Source: Rhizobacter sp. Root404 (GTDB taxonomy: Bacteria; Pseudomonadota; Gammaproteobacteria; Burkholderiales; Burkholderiaceae_C). From it: 64,000 nucleotides of DNA. Where the stretch lies: NCBI RefSeq assembly GCF_001425865.1, contig NZ_LMDS01000004.1, positions 1,187,589-1,251,588 of the forward strand, in the 5' to 3' direction. Shown piece by piece: positions 25,543 through 35,065 of the stretch. Both the position numbers and the translations under genes were made by a program. The notes under the pieces were generated by a model. It was not told the DNA's origin. It did not search any database and was given only the letters and a program-made list of their open reading frames with translations. How positions within the stretch are numbered: the first letter of the stretch is position 1; every line of letters starts with the position of its first letter.

Positions 25543-26454
25543 ATGGAATTGCAGATCAGACCCCTAGAAGTCGACCTCTCGTTGCTAAAGGACCTGTCTC
25601 CAACGCTGATAGCAAGCCACCACGCAAACAACTACTCGGGGGCCGTGAACCGGCTCAATTCCATTCGCGCTCAGTTGGCTACTTTGGATTGGCAGGCGAC
25701 GTCAGCATTTAACATCAACGGACTCAAGCGCGAAGAGCTCGTTGCGGCCAATTCAGCAGTTCTCCACGAGTTGTATTTCGAATCGCTCGGTGGCGATGGC
25801 GTACTCCCGTCTTCGGGCCTATCGGTGGCCCTGACCCGCGACTTCGGCTCCGTCGAACAGTGGCGCTCCGAGTTCACGGCACTCGGAAAAGCGATGGGGG
25901 GCGGCTCCGGATGGGCAATCCTTGCCTGGTCCAGTCGCGAGGGACGACTGATCAATCACTGGGCCGCCGATCACACAAACATGCTTGCCGGGGCTACGGC
26001 AGTCCTGGCATTGGACATGTATGAGCATGCATATCACTTAGATTTCGGTGCTCGCGCGGCCGCCTACGTCGAGGCCTTCATGGGGAACATTCGGTGGGAT
26101 GCGGTCTACGACCGCTACCGGACGGCGGTCGCCAGTGATGCCATTGTGTGCGGCATCACTGTTAACGCGCTGACTGAATTCCGGGCAAACGTTTTAGACG
26201 TCAGACGTGAAGAAGACTTTCAAGCGGCGGAACATATGGTCCAAGGAGCTTCTTGGCGCGACCCGTCGCAAGTCTCACGTTGGGAGAAAGAGCTCGATCG
26301 CGCGCAACCCTACATCGTCTACTGTATGAAGGGCCTTGACATCGGACGTTCGACTGCGCTGGCGCTTAGAGCACGCGGTTTCAATGTTCGCTATCTTGAG
26401 GGCGGGATTGACGCTTGGAGCCGTGCCAAAGCTCCATTGCAGGCAAAACTTTAG
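25543..26454 (+). CDS. chrC: Fe/Mn superoxide dismutase-rhodanese fusion (ChrC-type)
   Basis: 303 residues. Residues 1-195 are an Fe/Mn superoxide dismutase with the four metal ligands His27, His75, Asp158 and His162 (DMYEHAYHLDFG). Residues about 205-300 form a rhodanese domain with the entry motif VLDVRREEDF, active Cys261 in VYCMKGLDIGRS and the closing YLEGGIDAWSRA. In chrBAC operons ChrC is a superoxide dismutase that counters the radicals formed during chromate reduction. The sulphurtransferase domain may add thiol repair. No stop or frameshift lies between the domains. It is the last gene of the operon. Confidence 0.9.
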   Translation: MELQIRPLEVDLSLLKDLSPTLIASHHANNYSGAVNRLNSIRAQLATLDWQATSAFNINGLKREELVAANSAVLHELYFESLGGDGVLPSSGLSVALTRDFGSVEQWRSEFTALGKAMGGGSGWAILAWSSREGRLINHWAADHTNMLAGATAVLALDMYEHAYHLDFGARAAAYVEAFMGNIRWDAVYDRYRTAVASDAIVCGITVNALTEFRANVLDVRREEDFQAAEHMVQGASWRDPSQVSRWEKELDRAQPYIVYCMKGLDIGRSTALALRARGFNVRYLEGGIDAWSRAKAPLQAKL

Positions 26455-26710
26455 GAACCGTAATCAAAAAGAGGTGCACGAGAGCGCGATGAGCAAACGC
26501 GAACGCGATATCTGCTCCTCTCGAATTCCCGCGACGCCAGCTTCGATCACTCCCTGCAACTGCAGACGACCGACCGTCGTCCGGGCACCTCCGGTCGCTG
26601 TCGAAGCGGAGCGACTCTTAGGAGACTGAGTTGGCGGCGAGCAATCGGCCCGCGATCCTGTCGTTACTATCTCGATCTGGCTTAACGCGTCGGTTCTTCA
26701 AGATCGGAAC

Positions 26711-26989
26711 ATGCCAAGTTATCGATGGTCATGTCTAGCTTGCGGTGGGGTGAACTCCCGATACGTCGAGACATGCGACGCGTGCGCCTGTCCGGCACGC
26801 GCTACATTGGGCCGGACTACCTCGTGCCGCGCCCAGTACGTTGAGCGTGGCGGCGTTCTTCAAGGAGATGCCGCGGTCGGTGCCCAGTCCGAACTTTCGG
26901 CATTCAATGTTTTATGCCGCCCCTTGTTGTTTGTGCTGTTTGGGTGGTCGCTGAGCAACCGGACCAGATGTCAGAAGCGCGATCGTTGA
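26711..26989 (+). CDS. Small zinc-ribbon protein
   Basis: 92 residues. The first 30 residues hold a four-Cys zinc knuckle: SCLACGGVNSRYVETCDACACPA, arranged as C-x2-C-x10-C-x2-C. The C-terminal part has a hydrophobic stretch (LLFVLFGWSL) but ends shortly after it in a basic tail, as if cut by a frameshift. Similar small proteins with a zinc ribbon and a membrane segment occur in Burkholderiales. Function unknown. Confidence 0.55.
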   Translation: MPSYRWSCLACGGVNSRYVETCDACACPARATLGRTTSCRAQYVERGGVLQGDAAVGAQSELSAFNVLCRPLLFVLFGWSLSNRTRCQKRDR

Positions 26990-27323
26990 GCTAATCGCTC
27001 TACAGATGCGACAGTACTCAGCGATGCAAGTGGCCGCCGACGTTGGCACCTGCTTGAACACGTCCCGGACGCAGCCATAGAAATCGGGCCCGATGCGCAT
27101 GGCTGGATCAAGCTCAGCAGAGACTCCGCGGGCTTGACCGAAGTATGCTGCCAGCGAACAAACCGCCTGGATATCGATCCGGCCGGATGGGTTCGCTATA
27201 CAGTGTCTGTCAATCTTCTGGACGCGAACGCGGGATGTAGCGTGCGGTGTCACGTCGACAACCAGGCGTGGTCACTGTTATCGCGCTACTCGCCTGGCAC
27301 TGTTATTGAAGCGAAATGAGCGA
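26990..27323. other. Intergenic region, no supportable gene
   Basis: Two conflicting short frames cover this stretch (minus 26912-27253 and plus 27134-27319). Neither has a family motif or ribosome-binding site. The minus frame looks slightly more protein-like (LAAYFGQARGVSAELDPAM) and could be a gene fragment. Confidence 0.4.
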
Positions 27324-28070
27324 CTACCTCTGACTTCTGACGGCCATCAGCCGACGGTACACGTCTCGGTTTAGGTCGCGCGCGAGAGGATTCCAGCGGG
27401 ATGAGATCCGGACGAGCTCGGCGTAAAGAGTCTCGGCCGTACCACGATCGCCAGCCTCGTACATCAAGATTGCCAGTTCAGCCTTGCTTTCGAAAGTTCC
27501 GAACTTTGCGATGACCTTGTCAAGGAGAGCCTTAGCCTCAGCGTTCCGTGAATTTCCCGCATAGCAGCGCGCCATCAACAGGCAAACTGCCTCCTCTCGG
27601 AACTGAGGCCGTTCACTGCGCAGAGCCTCTAAATAGCGCAAAGCATCAGAGAATTTCCCGCACTCAACAAACGCTTTCGCGGCTTCGAACCTGATGTCCG
27701 GGTCCAGCGCAAAGGGGCCATTCAGGCAAGACTCGTACTGCTGCGCAGCTCCTTGAGGATCTCCCGCTTCAAGCATCGCAGCCGCGAGGCGCATCTGATT
27801 CTGCGCTGTAGGCGTGTCTTCAAATGCGGTGCGCGCATCACGTACGCTGCGAGTCGGATCAATTGTTCTGATCGCAACGTTGACGGCTTTGATCGCGCTT
27901 CGCTCTACCCGGGAATTGGGCAGGTACACCGCGAAGAAGTACACGAGGCTTCCCAGGAGAGGGAACGCAAAAAGAATAAAAAGCCAATACATCTGTTGGC
28001 GCGTCCGCATTGCGTGTACTGCACAGATTAACGCTATGACGACGTGAACTCCAAGGCCAGCAAATGGCAT
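27324..28070 (-). CDS. Membrane protein with PLDc_N-like N-terminus and TPR-like tail
   Basis: 248 residues from ATG 28070. Two membrane segments open the protein (VHVVIALICAVHAM and YWLFILFAFPLLGSLVYFFAVYLP), matching the PLDc_N pattern with its short RTRQQMYWL loop. The rest, about residues 70-240, is a string of TPR-like helices (AAAMLEAGDPQGAAQQYESCL, AAKAFVECGKFSDALRYLEA, AILMYEAGDRGTAETLYAEL). A scaffold role at the inner membrane is likely. The in-frame extension to 28226 is rejected because it is basic and lacks a start site. Confidence 0.75.
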   Translation of the reverse strand: MPFAGLGVHVVIALICAVHAMRTRQQMYWLFILFAFPLLGSLVYFFAVYLPNSRVERSAIKAVNVAIRTIDPTRSVRDARTAFEDTPTAQNQMRLAAAMLEAGDPQGAAQQYESCLNGPFALDPDIRFEAAKAFVECGKFSDALRYLEALRSERPQFREEAVCLLMARCYAGNSRNAEAKALLDKVIAKFGTFESKAELAILMYEAGDRGTAETLYAELVRISSRWNPLARDLNRDVYRRLMAVRSQR

Positions 28071-28164
28071 AACTCTTTCTCTCCGCTTTTGTATACGAGC
28101 ACGATCGAGCCTAATGCGACATTTCTCTATAGAACCGAACGCTGTAAGCGATCGTCGATGCGGG

Positions 28165-28752
28165 CTATCGGATGCACCGGGCGTTGTAAGCGCCTTCGAG
28201 GCTTCGAAGCGCCTGAACCTCAGCATTGTTCAGTTCCGCCTCACGGCGACGCTTGAGGCTGATGACATCGCGCATGCCGTCACAGTACTCTCCACGAGCC
28301 TTGCTCTGCTGCCGTTCCCTTTGCGCCTGGTCGCGCTCAGCAATCTTGGTCTGCAGCTCCAGCGATTTATCCTGTTGAGCTCGACGACGGGCATCTTGGT
28401 CTTCCACTGAACACTTCTGCTGGTATTCCTCCTGAAGGCCGCGAATCACATCGCCGCGCACCCCCCGAGTAGGACCGGTGCGAATTGCCTCGCTCACTGA
28501 TGCGCAGGCCGAGCCTAGGTACTTAACATGGTCCTGTGCGCGTGGGGCATCGGGAAGCGGTGCTGTATAAGCGGTGTACGGAGATGGATTTGATGGGCCA
28601 TACGATCCGAGCTGCGTTCTAGGAACAACAGGGCATGGGCGATCGGACACATAGGCTGAGCCACCCGAGCCGCAGCGATACCACTGAGCGTACGAAGGCG
28701 ACGCTGCAATGCAAAACGCAAACACCAAGCCAGCTTGGACCATCCATTTCAT
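28165..28752 (-). CDS. Exported Cys-containing protein, DUF4124-like N-terminus
   Basis: 195 residues. A signal peptide (VQAGLVFAFCIAASPSYA) precedes WYRCGSGGSAYVSDRPC, which resembles the short DUF4124-type domain of periplasmic proteins. The second half is a charged helical region (LQTKIAERDQAQRERQQSKA) with three Cys and a final CIR. Function unknown. It lies upstream of the TPR membrane protein gene on the same strand. Confidence 0.72.
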   Translation of the reverse strand: MKWMVQAGLVFAFCIAASPSYAQWYRCGSGGSAYVSDRPCPVVPRTQLGSYGPSNPSPYTAYTAPLPDAPRAQDHVKYLGSACASVSEAIRTGPTRGVRGDVIRGLQEEYQQKCSVEDQDARRRAQQDKSLELQTKIAERDQAQRERQQSKARGEYCDGMRDVISLKRRREAELNNAEVQALRSLEGAYNARCIR

Positions 28753-29340
28753 CGTTGTTCCCTTGTGAGCTTGGCAACAGTCGTTTTGAGTAGTCGATGA
28801 CTCGCTGCACCGCTTGGCTAGATGTCACTTTACAGCCACCCATCAAGAATGACGCCCCATGTTTGCGGGGATCCCGTGCGGAAGTCCGACCAAAGGCCGC
28901 CGTGCGGAACATCGTCCGGATTCTCGCGAAGTGAGCCAGCCACCAAGACCGTGTCCTGATGCTGCGCTACCCAAGCAATGTGCGCAGAGAGATGCGTCGT
29001 GCGGAGCGCACCTTGACCGGGCTTATCAGTGAAAAGTACAACAAAGAGCAGTGGTACTTGAATCGGTCGTAAGTTCAGTCCAACCAGAAGTCTAAGAGCC
29101 TGACGTCCTGTGGGTAAGCTTAAGAGTTGAACCCTGCAGATTGGCTTTTGAACAGTTTTCAGCTGTTTTACTGGGTCGCGTGCGTAGACCTGATGGCTAG
29201 CTCACTTAGACTGAATGAGAGCCAATTTTCGCCGTGCAGTTTTTGCGGGGATGGAAAGCCTACTTGAGAGGTTCGCACCCCGGCTTACTCGTTGGCCGTC
29301 GCCAAGCACCATTACTAGGCTGCGGTCTAAGGGAGAAACC
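28753..29340. other. Intergenic region, no supportable gene
   Basis: About 590 nt. An inverted repeat AAGTAC/GTACTT occurs near 29035-29060, and a weak hairpin with a following T-run near 29150-29168. The open frame before the GFA gene (from 29215) is an unsupported extension. No gene is recognised. Confidence 0.4.
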
Positions 29341-29760
29341 ATGCTTCGTGGAAGTTGCCTTTGCCAAGGCGTTGCATTCGAGATCGATGGAGCAGTCATT
29401 GATTTGCTGTATTGCCACTGCTCCATGTGTCGAAAGGCCCACGGCACAGCATTCCGCGCACGGGGAAAAGTAAAGGCGTCTGAGTTCCGTTGGGTCCGCG
29501 GCGAAGAAATTGTTCGCTTTTACGAATCTTCCACTGGCGAGCACCGAGGGTTCTGCTCTACGTGCGGCTCGAACCTCTTCACCAAGTTCGACAATAAGCC
29601 GCGAGTGTTGGGCCTGTCTCTCGGTGTATTAGACGATGATCCTGGCACACGTCCGATTTGTCATGTCTTCGTCGGCTCAAAGGCGCCATGGCACGAAATA
29701 ACAGACTCGCTTCCTCAGTTCGAAGAACTACCGAAGGTGCCGATCGTGCCAGCGAGGTAG
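29341..29760 (+). CDS. GFA-family (glutathione-dependent formaldehyde-activating-like) zinc protein
   Basis: 139 residues. The GFA fold is marked by its zinc ligands: GSCLCQGVAFEIDG, then YCHCSMCRKAHGTAF and FCSTCGSNLF. Family members were named after a formaldehyde-glutathione enzyme, but most have unknown substrates. The ATG at 29341 has GGGAG at a good distance; the longer open frame from 29215 is a shadow. It stands alone. Confidence 0.87.
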   Translation: MLRGSCLCQGVAFEIDGAVIDLLYCHCSMCRKAHGTAFRARGKVKASEFRWVRGEEIVRFYESSTGEHRGFCSTCGSNLFTKFDNKPRVLGLSLGVLDDDPGTRPICHVFVGSKAPWHEITDSLPQFEELPKVPIVPAR

Positions 29761-29805
29761 TGTGACCGTACTCCAGCGGTAGTCGATTACCTGCCGGGCA
29801 TGGTC

Positions 29806-30474
29806 CTATCGCGCCTCAGTTTGGCGAATGTCGCAGCTTGTGACACCCTCCGCTGAGCGCTGCAGCAGTCGCTCGTAGGCGCTTTGCAATCTCCGGGCCC
29901 CTTGCGCCCTGCGCGCGGCCATGTGAGCAGCCCCCATGAAATTTCGAATACGAACGAAGCCGCAACCTTTGCTCTCCGCGTTTGTAATGGATAGCCACGC
30001 TATATCATTCGCTCGGTCTGCAGCGTCGTAGCGTTCCGTATCGCTAGTTGCGCGAAGTAGCTTGATCAGACCATCATTCCATCTCCAAGACGTAACGCCG
30101 TCCAGCCCCTGCACGTCAAACCCGGTTGAGATCGAGTAGATCTGAAAGCCCTCTTTGAAAACCGTGATATGCGTGCGGCGGTCGTGCGTCTTTAGCAAAA
30201 AGGGATGCGGCCAAAACATTTGCTTATCGAAGTGAAATTTGCCGTCGCTACCCGTTTGCGTCTCCACCAGAAAAAGGTTGGTTGTTTGGCTACCGTTGCC
30301 GTGTAGGTAAAAGCCCCCGCCAGCGGCTTCACCTCGCAGCAGTACGACGGCACCCTCGATTGGATTTCCGGCCTCATCGCTCACGCGCATCGCTATTGCG
30401 GGAAAGGTGGCGCCAAATGCTGAGCCTGCAGCTATGACACAGGCGACCAGCATACCCGGGAGGCGATACAGCAT
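29806..30474 (-). CDS. Exported protein with carboxypeptidase-regulatory-like beta domain
   Basis: 222 residues from ATG 30474. A signal peptide (LVACVIAAGSAFGA) precedes AIAMRVSDEAGNPIEGAVVLLRGE and TQTGSDGKFHFDK, the pattern of carboxypeptidase-regulatory/CnaB-type beta sandwiches. The C-terminal third is helical and basic with three Cys. Probably periplasmic; function unknown. The upstream extension to 30531 is not supported. Confidence 0.65.
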   Translation of the reverse strand: MLYRLPGMLVACVIAAGSAFGATFPAIAMRVSDEAGNPIEGAVVLLRGEAAGGGFYLHGNGSQTTNLFLVETQTGSDGKFHFDKQMFWPHPFLLKTHDRRTHITVFKEGFQIYSISTGFDVQGLDGVTSWRWNDGLIKLLRATSDTERYDAADRANDIAWLSITNAESKGCGFVRIRNFMGAAHMAARRAQGARRLQSAYERLLQRSAEGVTSCDIRQTEAR

Positions 30475-30808
30475 ATTTCGCCCTCGAAAGCACGTGGGAG
30501 TGACGCGAAATGAATGCAGATTCTGAGCCATGTGTGCCGATGAGACCTAGAGCTGCGGGCAGAGCCGGATCATGGTGGCCATCACGCATCGGTGCTGCGT
30601 GATCTTTCCAACTTACTGACGGAGCGTTATCCGACTTTCACTGTCCACGACAGCGTCGTCCGCCGGAAAAAACCATGTCTATGGCAAGCACTACGGGCAT
30701 TTATCAGCAAAATATGTCAATACGGACAAGACCCCTCACCGGCCTGCAATCCAGCGCGTAGTTCCGAGAACATAGGCCTTTATTCGCCACTGTGCACTTG
30801 CATCTAAC
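30475..30808. other. Intergenic region, nothing recognised
   Basis: About 330 nt between two minus-strand genes. A short plus frame at 30592-30807 has no motif. Nothing else stands out. Confidence 0.4.
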
Positions 30809-31246
30809 CTAGTGTGAGATCGTTTCATCCTGATAGTCAATTTCAGCGTCGGCGTTGATTTCGGTCCAGCCGGTCGCCACACCACTTCTTAAGACCACAA
30901 GGAACCCGGTGAACTTTCGATCCGCGATGCGGATATCGCCCCGCCCCACATGCTTCGCTACCATAGCTATTGCGGCCGCCCTTGGAACCATGCCACCAAT
31001 CTTCCTGTGTACTTCAACAATCAGCTCCTCAGCCGGGACAATCTTGCCCAGCAGAGCCTCGAGAACTTCCCTCCGAAGTCCCGCTTCGTCAACGACAACA
31101 ACCCACTCGTGCTCGGCGCCGTCGATCTTGGGAAAGTATCGGCGCATAAGGTCATGCACACGTCGGGGGTTCATCAATTCATTGTCGCAAATCGAGAGAA
31201 CGTCGCCGAAGAAGCGGGACTCGTGCCGTACTAGGCCGACCCCCAT
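30809..31246 (-). CDS. Hypothetical protein
   Basis: 145 residues from ATG 31246, which has GAGGG eight bases upstream; an ATG at 31174 would give 121 residues. The middle part (VHDLMRRYFPKIDGAEHEWV, then EVLEALLGKIVPAEELIVEV) looks like a small alpha/beta protein. No family is recognised. It follows bioB by 37 nt on the same strand, so it may be co-transcribed, though a role in biotin synthesis is not implied. Confidence 0.6.
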   Translation of the reverse strand: MGVGLVRHESRFFGDVLSICDNELMNPRRVHDLMRRYFPKIDGAEHEWVVVVDEAGLRREVLEALLGKIVPAEELIVEVHRKIGGMVPRAAAIAMVAKHVGRGDIRIADRKFTGFLVVLRSGVATGWTEINADAEIDYQDETISH

Positions 31247-31283
31247 CAAGCGGACCCTCGGCGTTGCGGTCGCTGGACAGCCC

Positions 31284-32291
31284 CTAGGACTGAACTTGTA
31301 TTCCCAGCCTCGCAAGTAGCGCTCGATCGCGCTCCGCTTGTGGGTTAGACGTCGTCAGCAGACGATCGCCGTAGAAGATGGAATTCGCGCCGGCGACGAA
31401 GCATAGCGCTTGGAGCGCCTCGTCCATTTGCTCACGTCCCGCTGAGAGCCTCACCATTGCCGTCGGCATAGTGATGCGTGCCACAGCTACGGTGCGGACA
31501 AATTCGAAAGGATCGACTGGCTCGGAGTCTGCCAACGGGGTTCCGGGCACTCTGACGAGCTGGTTTATCGGGACGGACTCGGGATAAGGCTCTAGATTTG
31601 CCAGCTCCGTGATCAAGCCTGCACGATGAGACCGACTTTCCCCCATGCCCACGATTCCGCCGCAGCACACCTTGATGCCGGCCTTGCGCACGTTGGAGAT
31701 CGTGTCGAGCCGTTCTTGAAAGTCACGCGTGCTAATGATCTTTCCATAGAACTCTGGCGCCGTGTCAAGGTTATGGTTGTAGTAGTCCAGCCCGGCTTCC
31801 TCGAGGGCCTGCGCTTGGCCCTCGTCAAGCATTCCCAGTGTCATGCACGTTTCCATTCCTAGCGCCTTGACCTCTTCCACCATTCTGCTAACGGACTCGA
31901 TATCCCGCGCCTTAGGGCTACGCCAGGCGGCGCCCATGCAGAACCGCGTGGCTCCCTGGGCTTTGGCCGCTTTGGCTGCTGCAACGACTTCCACGAGAGG
32001 CATCAGCTTGCTCGCCTCAACTCCAGTGTCGAAATGGGCGGACTGGGGGCAGTATCCGCAGTCCTCTGGGCATCCTCCGGTCTTGATAGAAAGAAGCGTC
32101 GAGAGCTGCACCTCATTCGGATTGAAATGCTGTCTGTGAGTTCTCTGAGCTTCAAAAAGCAGATCCATGAAAGGCAGTTCGAACAACGCTTCCACGTCGC
32201 TAAGGTGCCAAGCCGCCGAGGGCACAGGACTGCTCCTTCGAGAAGCTTGACTGCGAAGTGACGTCATCGGGATAGTCGAGATTGTGGTCAT
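31284..32291 (-). CDS. bioB: Biotin synthase BioB
   Basis: 335 residues, the usual BioB length, from ATG 32291. BioB is a radical-SAM enzyme that inserts sulphur into dethiobiotin. The iron-sulphur motif CPEDCGYC and the family signatures [26 protein letters not shown] and [15 protein letters not shown] are all present. The frame is open to 32417, but that N-terminal part is not conserved. No bioA, bioD or bioF lies nearby, so this is a stand-alone copy and may be a second bioB. A LysR gene is transcribed away from it across a 314-nt gap. Confidence 0.92.
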   Translation of the reverse strand: MTTISTIPMTSLRSQASRRSSPVPSAAWHLSDVEALFELPFMDLLFEAQRTHRQHFNPNEVQLSTLLSIKTGGCPEDCGYCPQSAHFDTGVEASKLMPLVEVVAAAKAAKAQGATRFCMGAAWRSPKARDIESVSRMVEEVKALGMETCMTLGMLDEGQAQALEEAGLDYYNHNLDTAPEFYGKIISTRDFQERLDTISNVRKAGIKVCCGGIVGMGESRSHRAGLITELANLEPYPESVPINQLVRVPGTPLADSEPVDPFEFVRTVAVARITMPTAMVRLSAGREQMDEALQALCFVAGANSIFYGDRLLTTSNPQAERDRALLARLGIQVQS

Positions 32292-32605
32292 TGGGGGTCG
32301 ATGAAACATATTAGGCGGCACGCCCAGCGCGTCGAGTTGGTTGCGCGGGCCGAAAGCTGTCGAGCCCGTTTCAGTCCGCGGCCTTGCAATCATCCCCGCT
32401 CCCTCTCTCAATGGCATGCTCTTTTCTGATCCGATCGCTGCGCCGCGTTGGCAGAATTTCGGCGTCGTTGATCGAGGGCTTCAACTCTCTCGCAGCTAGG
32501 TCGAAGTCGCATTAACGTAGCTCATGCGACGTCACGCAAATGCCGGTTGTGTTTAAACACTCGCACCATCAAATTGAAGGCTTCTAGTCTGTCCGTAAGA
32601 GTCAA

Positions 32606-33652
32606 ATGGAATTTCGCCAGCTGAGATACTTCACGGCGATCGTGGAAGCGGGCAGCATCACCCGGGCTTCACGCACGCTCTTTGTCGCGCAGTCTGCCCT
32701 GAGCTCACAGATGTCCCAACTAGAAGCAGAAGTGGGGGCACGCCTTCTTGACAGGGCTCCAACCGGAGTTACTCTGTCGGCGGAGGGTCGAAGATTTCAC
32801 GCGCACGCTGTTGCCATCCTGCGCCAGATCGGCGAAGCGAAGGCGTCGGTGGGCGCGGACGAACCTTCGCCAAGCGGAATTGTCTTGCTCGGTATACCGC
32901 AATCGGTGGCTGCTGTCCTCGCGCTCCCTGTCCTTGTGGCAGCGCGTCGCGATCTGCCAAACGTCGACCTTCGAATTACAGAGGGACTTACAAGTTCCTT
33001 GTCGAAGGAATTGCGCATCGGTCGTCTGGACCTGGCGGTCTTATACGGCAGCGAAGGGGCACCGGATATCTGGGGTCAACCGGTCTTAACTGAGGAGTTG
33101 TGTCTAGTCCGTCGGCCCGCCTGTCGCACCGGGAGAGTGCGAGCCTCAATCTCGCTGCTCGAGGCCTTGAGCGGACCGCTGGTGCTGCCTTCGGTGCCGA
33201 ACGGCGTGCGCATGATCGTTGATTTCGTGGCTCAGCAGCATGACCTCGTTCCCTCGATAGTCGCTGAAATTAACTCGTTGGCCTTGCTGAAAGGGGCCGT
33301 GGTCATGGGTATGGGGGCTACGATCTTGCCTAGAGCCACCGTGGAAGCTGACCTCAGGAGCGGAGACCTTGAAGCGCTCACTATCGAGCAACCCAAACTG
33401 GTCTCCGCTTTAGGCGTCTATGAGCTTCGAGCCGTCCGGTTAAGTCGAGCGGCGGCGCACGTTAAGCGCTTAGTCACCAACGTGGCTAGGGGTCTTTGTA
33501 GAGATTCCGCATGGCCAGGAGCGGAAGTCGCGTTCTCGAACGAACAGTCACTCTCACCTCAATCACATTCCTCAGATTCCCAGATAGGCCTCCCTGAGCC
33601 CTGGATGTCGCTTGAGGTCCTCGGCACTGCCACTCAACACGAGCTGTCCTGA
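32606..33652 (+). CDS. LysR-family transcriptional regulator
   Basis: 348 residues. The N-terminal helix-turn-helix is typical: MEFRQLRYFTAIVEAGSITR, ASRTLFVAQSALSSQMSQLE. The effector domain (GIPQSVAAVLALPVLVAARR, LDLAVLYG, LVLPSVPNGVRMIVD) resembles the Cbl/NAC branch. The last 40 residues after RLVTNVARGL are not LysR-like, and the gene end overlaps livF antiparallel by 81 nt, so the natural stop may have been lost. It lies between bioB and the liv cluster and could regulate either. Confidence 0.85.
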   Translation: MEFRQLRYFTAIVEAGSITRASRTLFVAQSALSSQMSQLEAEVGARLLDRAPTGVTLSAEGRRFHAHAVAILRQIGEAKASVGADEPSPSGIVLLGIPQSVAAVLALPVLVAARRDLPNVDLRITEGLTSSLSKELRIGRLDLAVLYGSEGAPDIWGQPVLTEELCLVRRPACRTGRVRASISLLEALSGPLVLPSVPNGVRMIVDFVAQQHDLVPSIVAEINSLALLKGAVVMGMGATILPRATVEADLRSGDLEALTIEQPKLVSALGVYELRAVRLSRAAAHVKRLVTNVARGLCRDSAWPGAEVAFSNEQSLSPQSHSSDSQIGLPEPWMSLEVLGTATQHELS

Positions 33653-34285
33653 CTGCATAACGTAGCCTCGCTGAGCAAGTTGAAGAGCTTGCACAACGTT
33701 CTGCTCAACGATCAGAATCGACAGCCCGGACGCAGCCACCTGCTTTAGCGTCGAGAAGATGTCTCGCACAACGAGCGGTGCTAGCCCCATTGAAGGCTCG
33801 TCCAATAATAGTAGTCGCGGCTCAGCCATCAGAGCTCGCCCGATCGCCAGCATCTGCTGCTCCCCGCCGGACAGATTCCCGGCGTATTGGCTCAACCGCT
33901 CCTGCAGCCTGGGGAACATCCCTAAGATTTCATCGAAACGTCCCGACCGTACGCGATGACCAGGTCGACTATGCGCGCCCAGTTCGAGGTTTTCCCGAAC
34001 CGTCTGGCGAGCCAGGATGGCCCGCCCTTCCGCAACCTGAACCATGCCGCGCTTGACAGTTTCGTGCGGTGCCAGCCGGGAAATTTCCTCTCCGTCGAGC
34101 GAGACAGTGCCAGCTGTCGAACGGATCAGCCCCGACAGCGTTAAAAGCGTAGTGGACTTTCCAGCTCCATTGCTTCCAAGTAACGCGACTACCTCCCCGA
34201 AACCAACTTCAAGGTCGATGCCATGAAGCGCCTCAACGCGGCCATAGGCTGCGCGAAGACCGCACACGCTTAACAACGGCTTCAT
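33572..34285 (-). CDS. livF: ABC transporter ATP-binding protein LivF
   Basis: 237 residues from ATG 34285, which overlaps the livG stop by 4 nt. Walker A is GSNGAGKST, the signature is LSGGEQQML and Walker B is LLLLDEPSMGLAPL, typical for LivF. It is the second ATPase of a branched-chain amino acid/amide (HAAT) importer and ends the cluster. The longer open frame to 34417 is rejected because it lies within livG. The 3' end overlaps the opposing LysR gene. Confidence 0.92.
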   Translation of the reverse strand: MKPLLSVCGLRAAYGRVEALHGIDLEVGFGEVVALLGSNGAGKSTTLLTLSGLIRSTAGTVSLDGEEISRLAPHETVKRGMVQVAEGRAILARQTVRENLELGAHSRPGHRVRSGRFDEILGMFPRLQERLSQYAGNLSGGEQQMLAIGRALMAEPRLLLLDEPSMGLAPLVVRDIFSTLKQVAASGLSILIVEQNVVQALQLAQRGYVMQSGQLVLSGSAEDLKRHPGLREAYLGI

Positions 34286-35061
34286 GCGAGGGGCACCGCT
34301 TCCATGACGTCTTCGGTTCCAAGATAGGCCGAAATGACCTCCGGATCCGTGGTCACCTCGCTGGGCGTGCCTTGCGCGATGATTCGGCCGAAATTCAATA
34401 CCGCCACACGGTCGCACAGGCCCATCACAAACTTCATATCGTGCTCTATCAGTATGACTGACAGACCTTTGTCGCGGATACCTACAACAGTGCGCATCAG
34501 GTCCGCCTTCTCCGGAGAGTTCATGCCCGCAGCCGGCTCATCCAAGAGAAGAAGTGCGGGATCTGTCGCTAGCGCTCGCGCAATTTCCAAGCGGCGTTGC
34601 TCGCCATAGGAAAGCGTGCCTGCCAGCAGCTCGGCCTTCTCATCTAGGCCTACTTGCGTCAACAGTTCGTTCGCACGCTCGCGTGCTGCCTCTTCGAAGA
34701 GCACATACTTCTTCGTCCGAAACAGAAGGTCCGCCGCGCCGTATTGCATGTGTCGATGCATTCCCACGATAACGTTCTGCTCTAGCGAGAGTTGCCCGAA
34801 GATTCGGATGTTCTGAAAGGTTCGGGCGACGCCTAGTCGGCATATCTCATACGGCATCAGGCCCGCAAGGGATTTTTCGCCCAGCGCTATAGATCCAGAG
34901 GTCGGTTGCAATAACCCCGTAATGAGATTGAATACTGTTGTCTTCCCCGCACCATTGGGACCTATGAGCCCATGGACCAGGCCACCCTCCGTTGAGAGGT
35001 TGAGGTCCTCAAGGACTCGCAGCCCACCAAACCGTTTCGATACAGAATTGAGGTGCAACAT
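34282..35061 (-). CDS. livG: ABC transporter ATP-binding protein LivG
   Basis: 259 residues. Walker A GPNGAGKTT, the LivG-specific GVARTFQNIRIFGQLSLEQNV, signature LSYGEQRRLEIARAL and Walker B LLLLDEPAAGMN, plus EHDMKFVMGLCD, identify the first ATPase of the importer. It couples ATP use to the LivHM permease. The gene starts 4 nt after the livM stop. Confidence 0.93.
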   Translation of the reverse strand: MLHLNSVSKRFGGLRVLEDLNLSTEGGLVHGLIGPNGAGKTTVFNLITGLLQPTSGSIALGEKSLAGLMPYEICRLGVARTFQNIRIFGQLSLEQNVIVGMHRHMQYGAADLLFRTKKYVLFEEAARERANELLTQVGLDEKAELLAGTLSYGEQRRLEIARALATDPALLLLDEPAAGMNSPEKADLMRTVVGIRDKGLSVILIEHDMKFVMGLCDRVAVLNFGRIIAQGTPSEVTTDPEVISAYLGTEDVMEAVPLA

Positions 35062-35065
35062 TGCT

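Noticed and set aside
26912..27319. Two opposing short open frames between the zinc-ribbon and TPR genes
   Set aside because: They overlap each other, lack ribosome-binding sites and show no family motif; at most one is a gene fragment.
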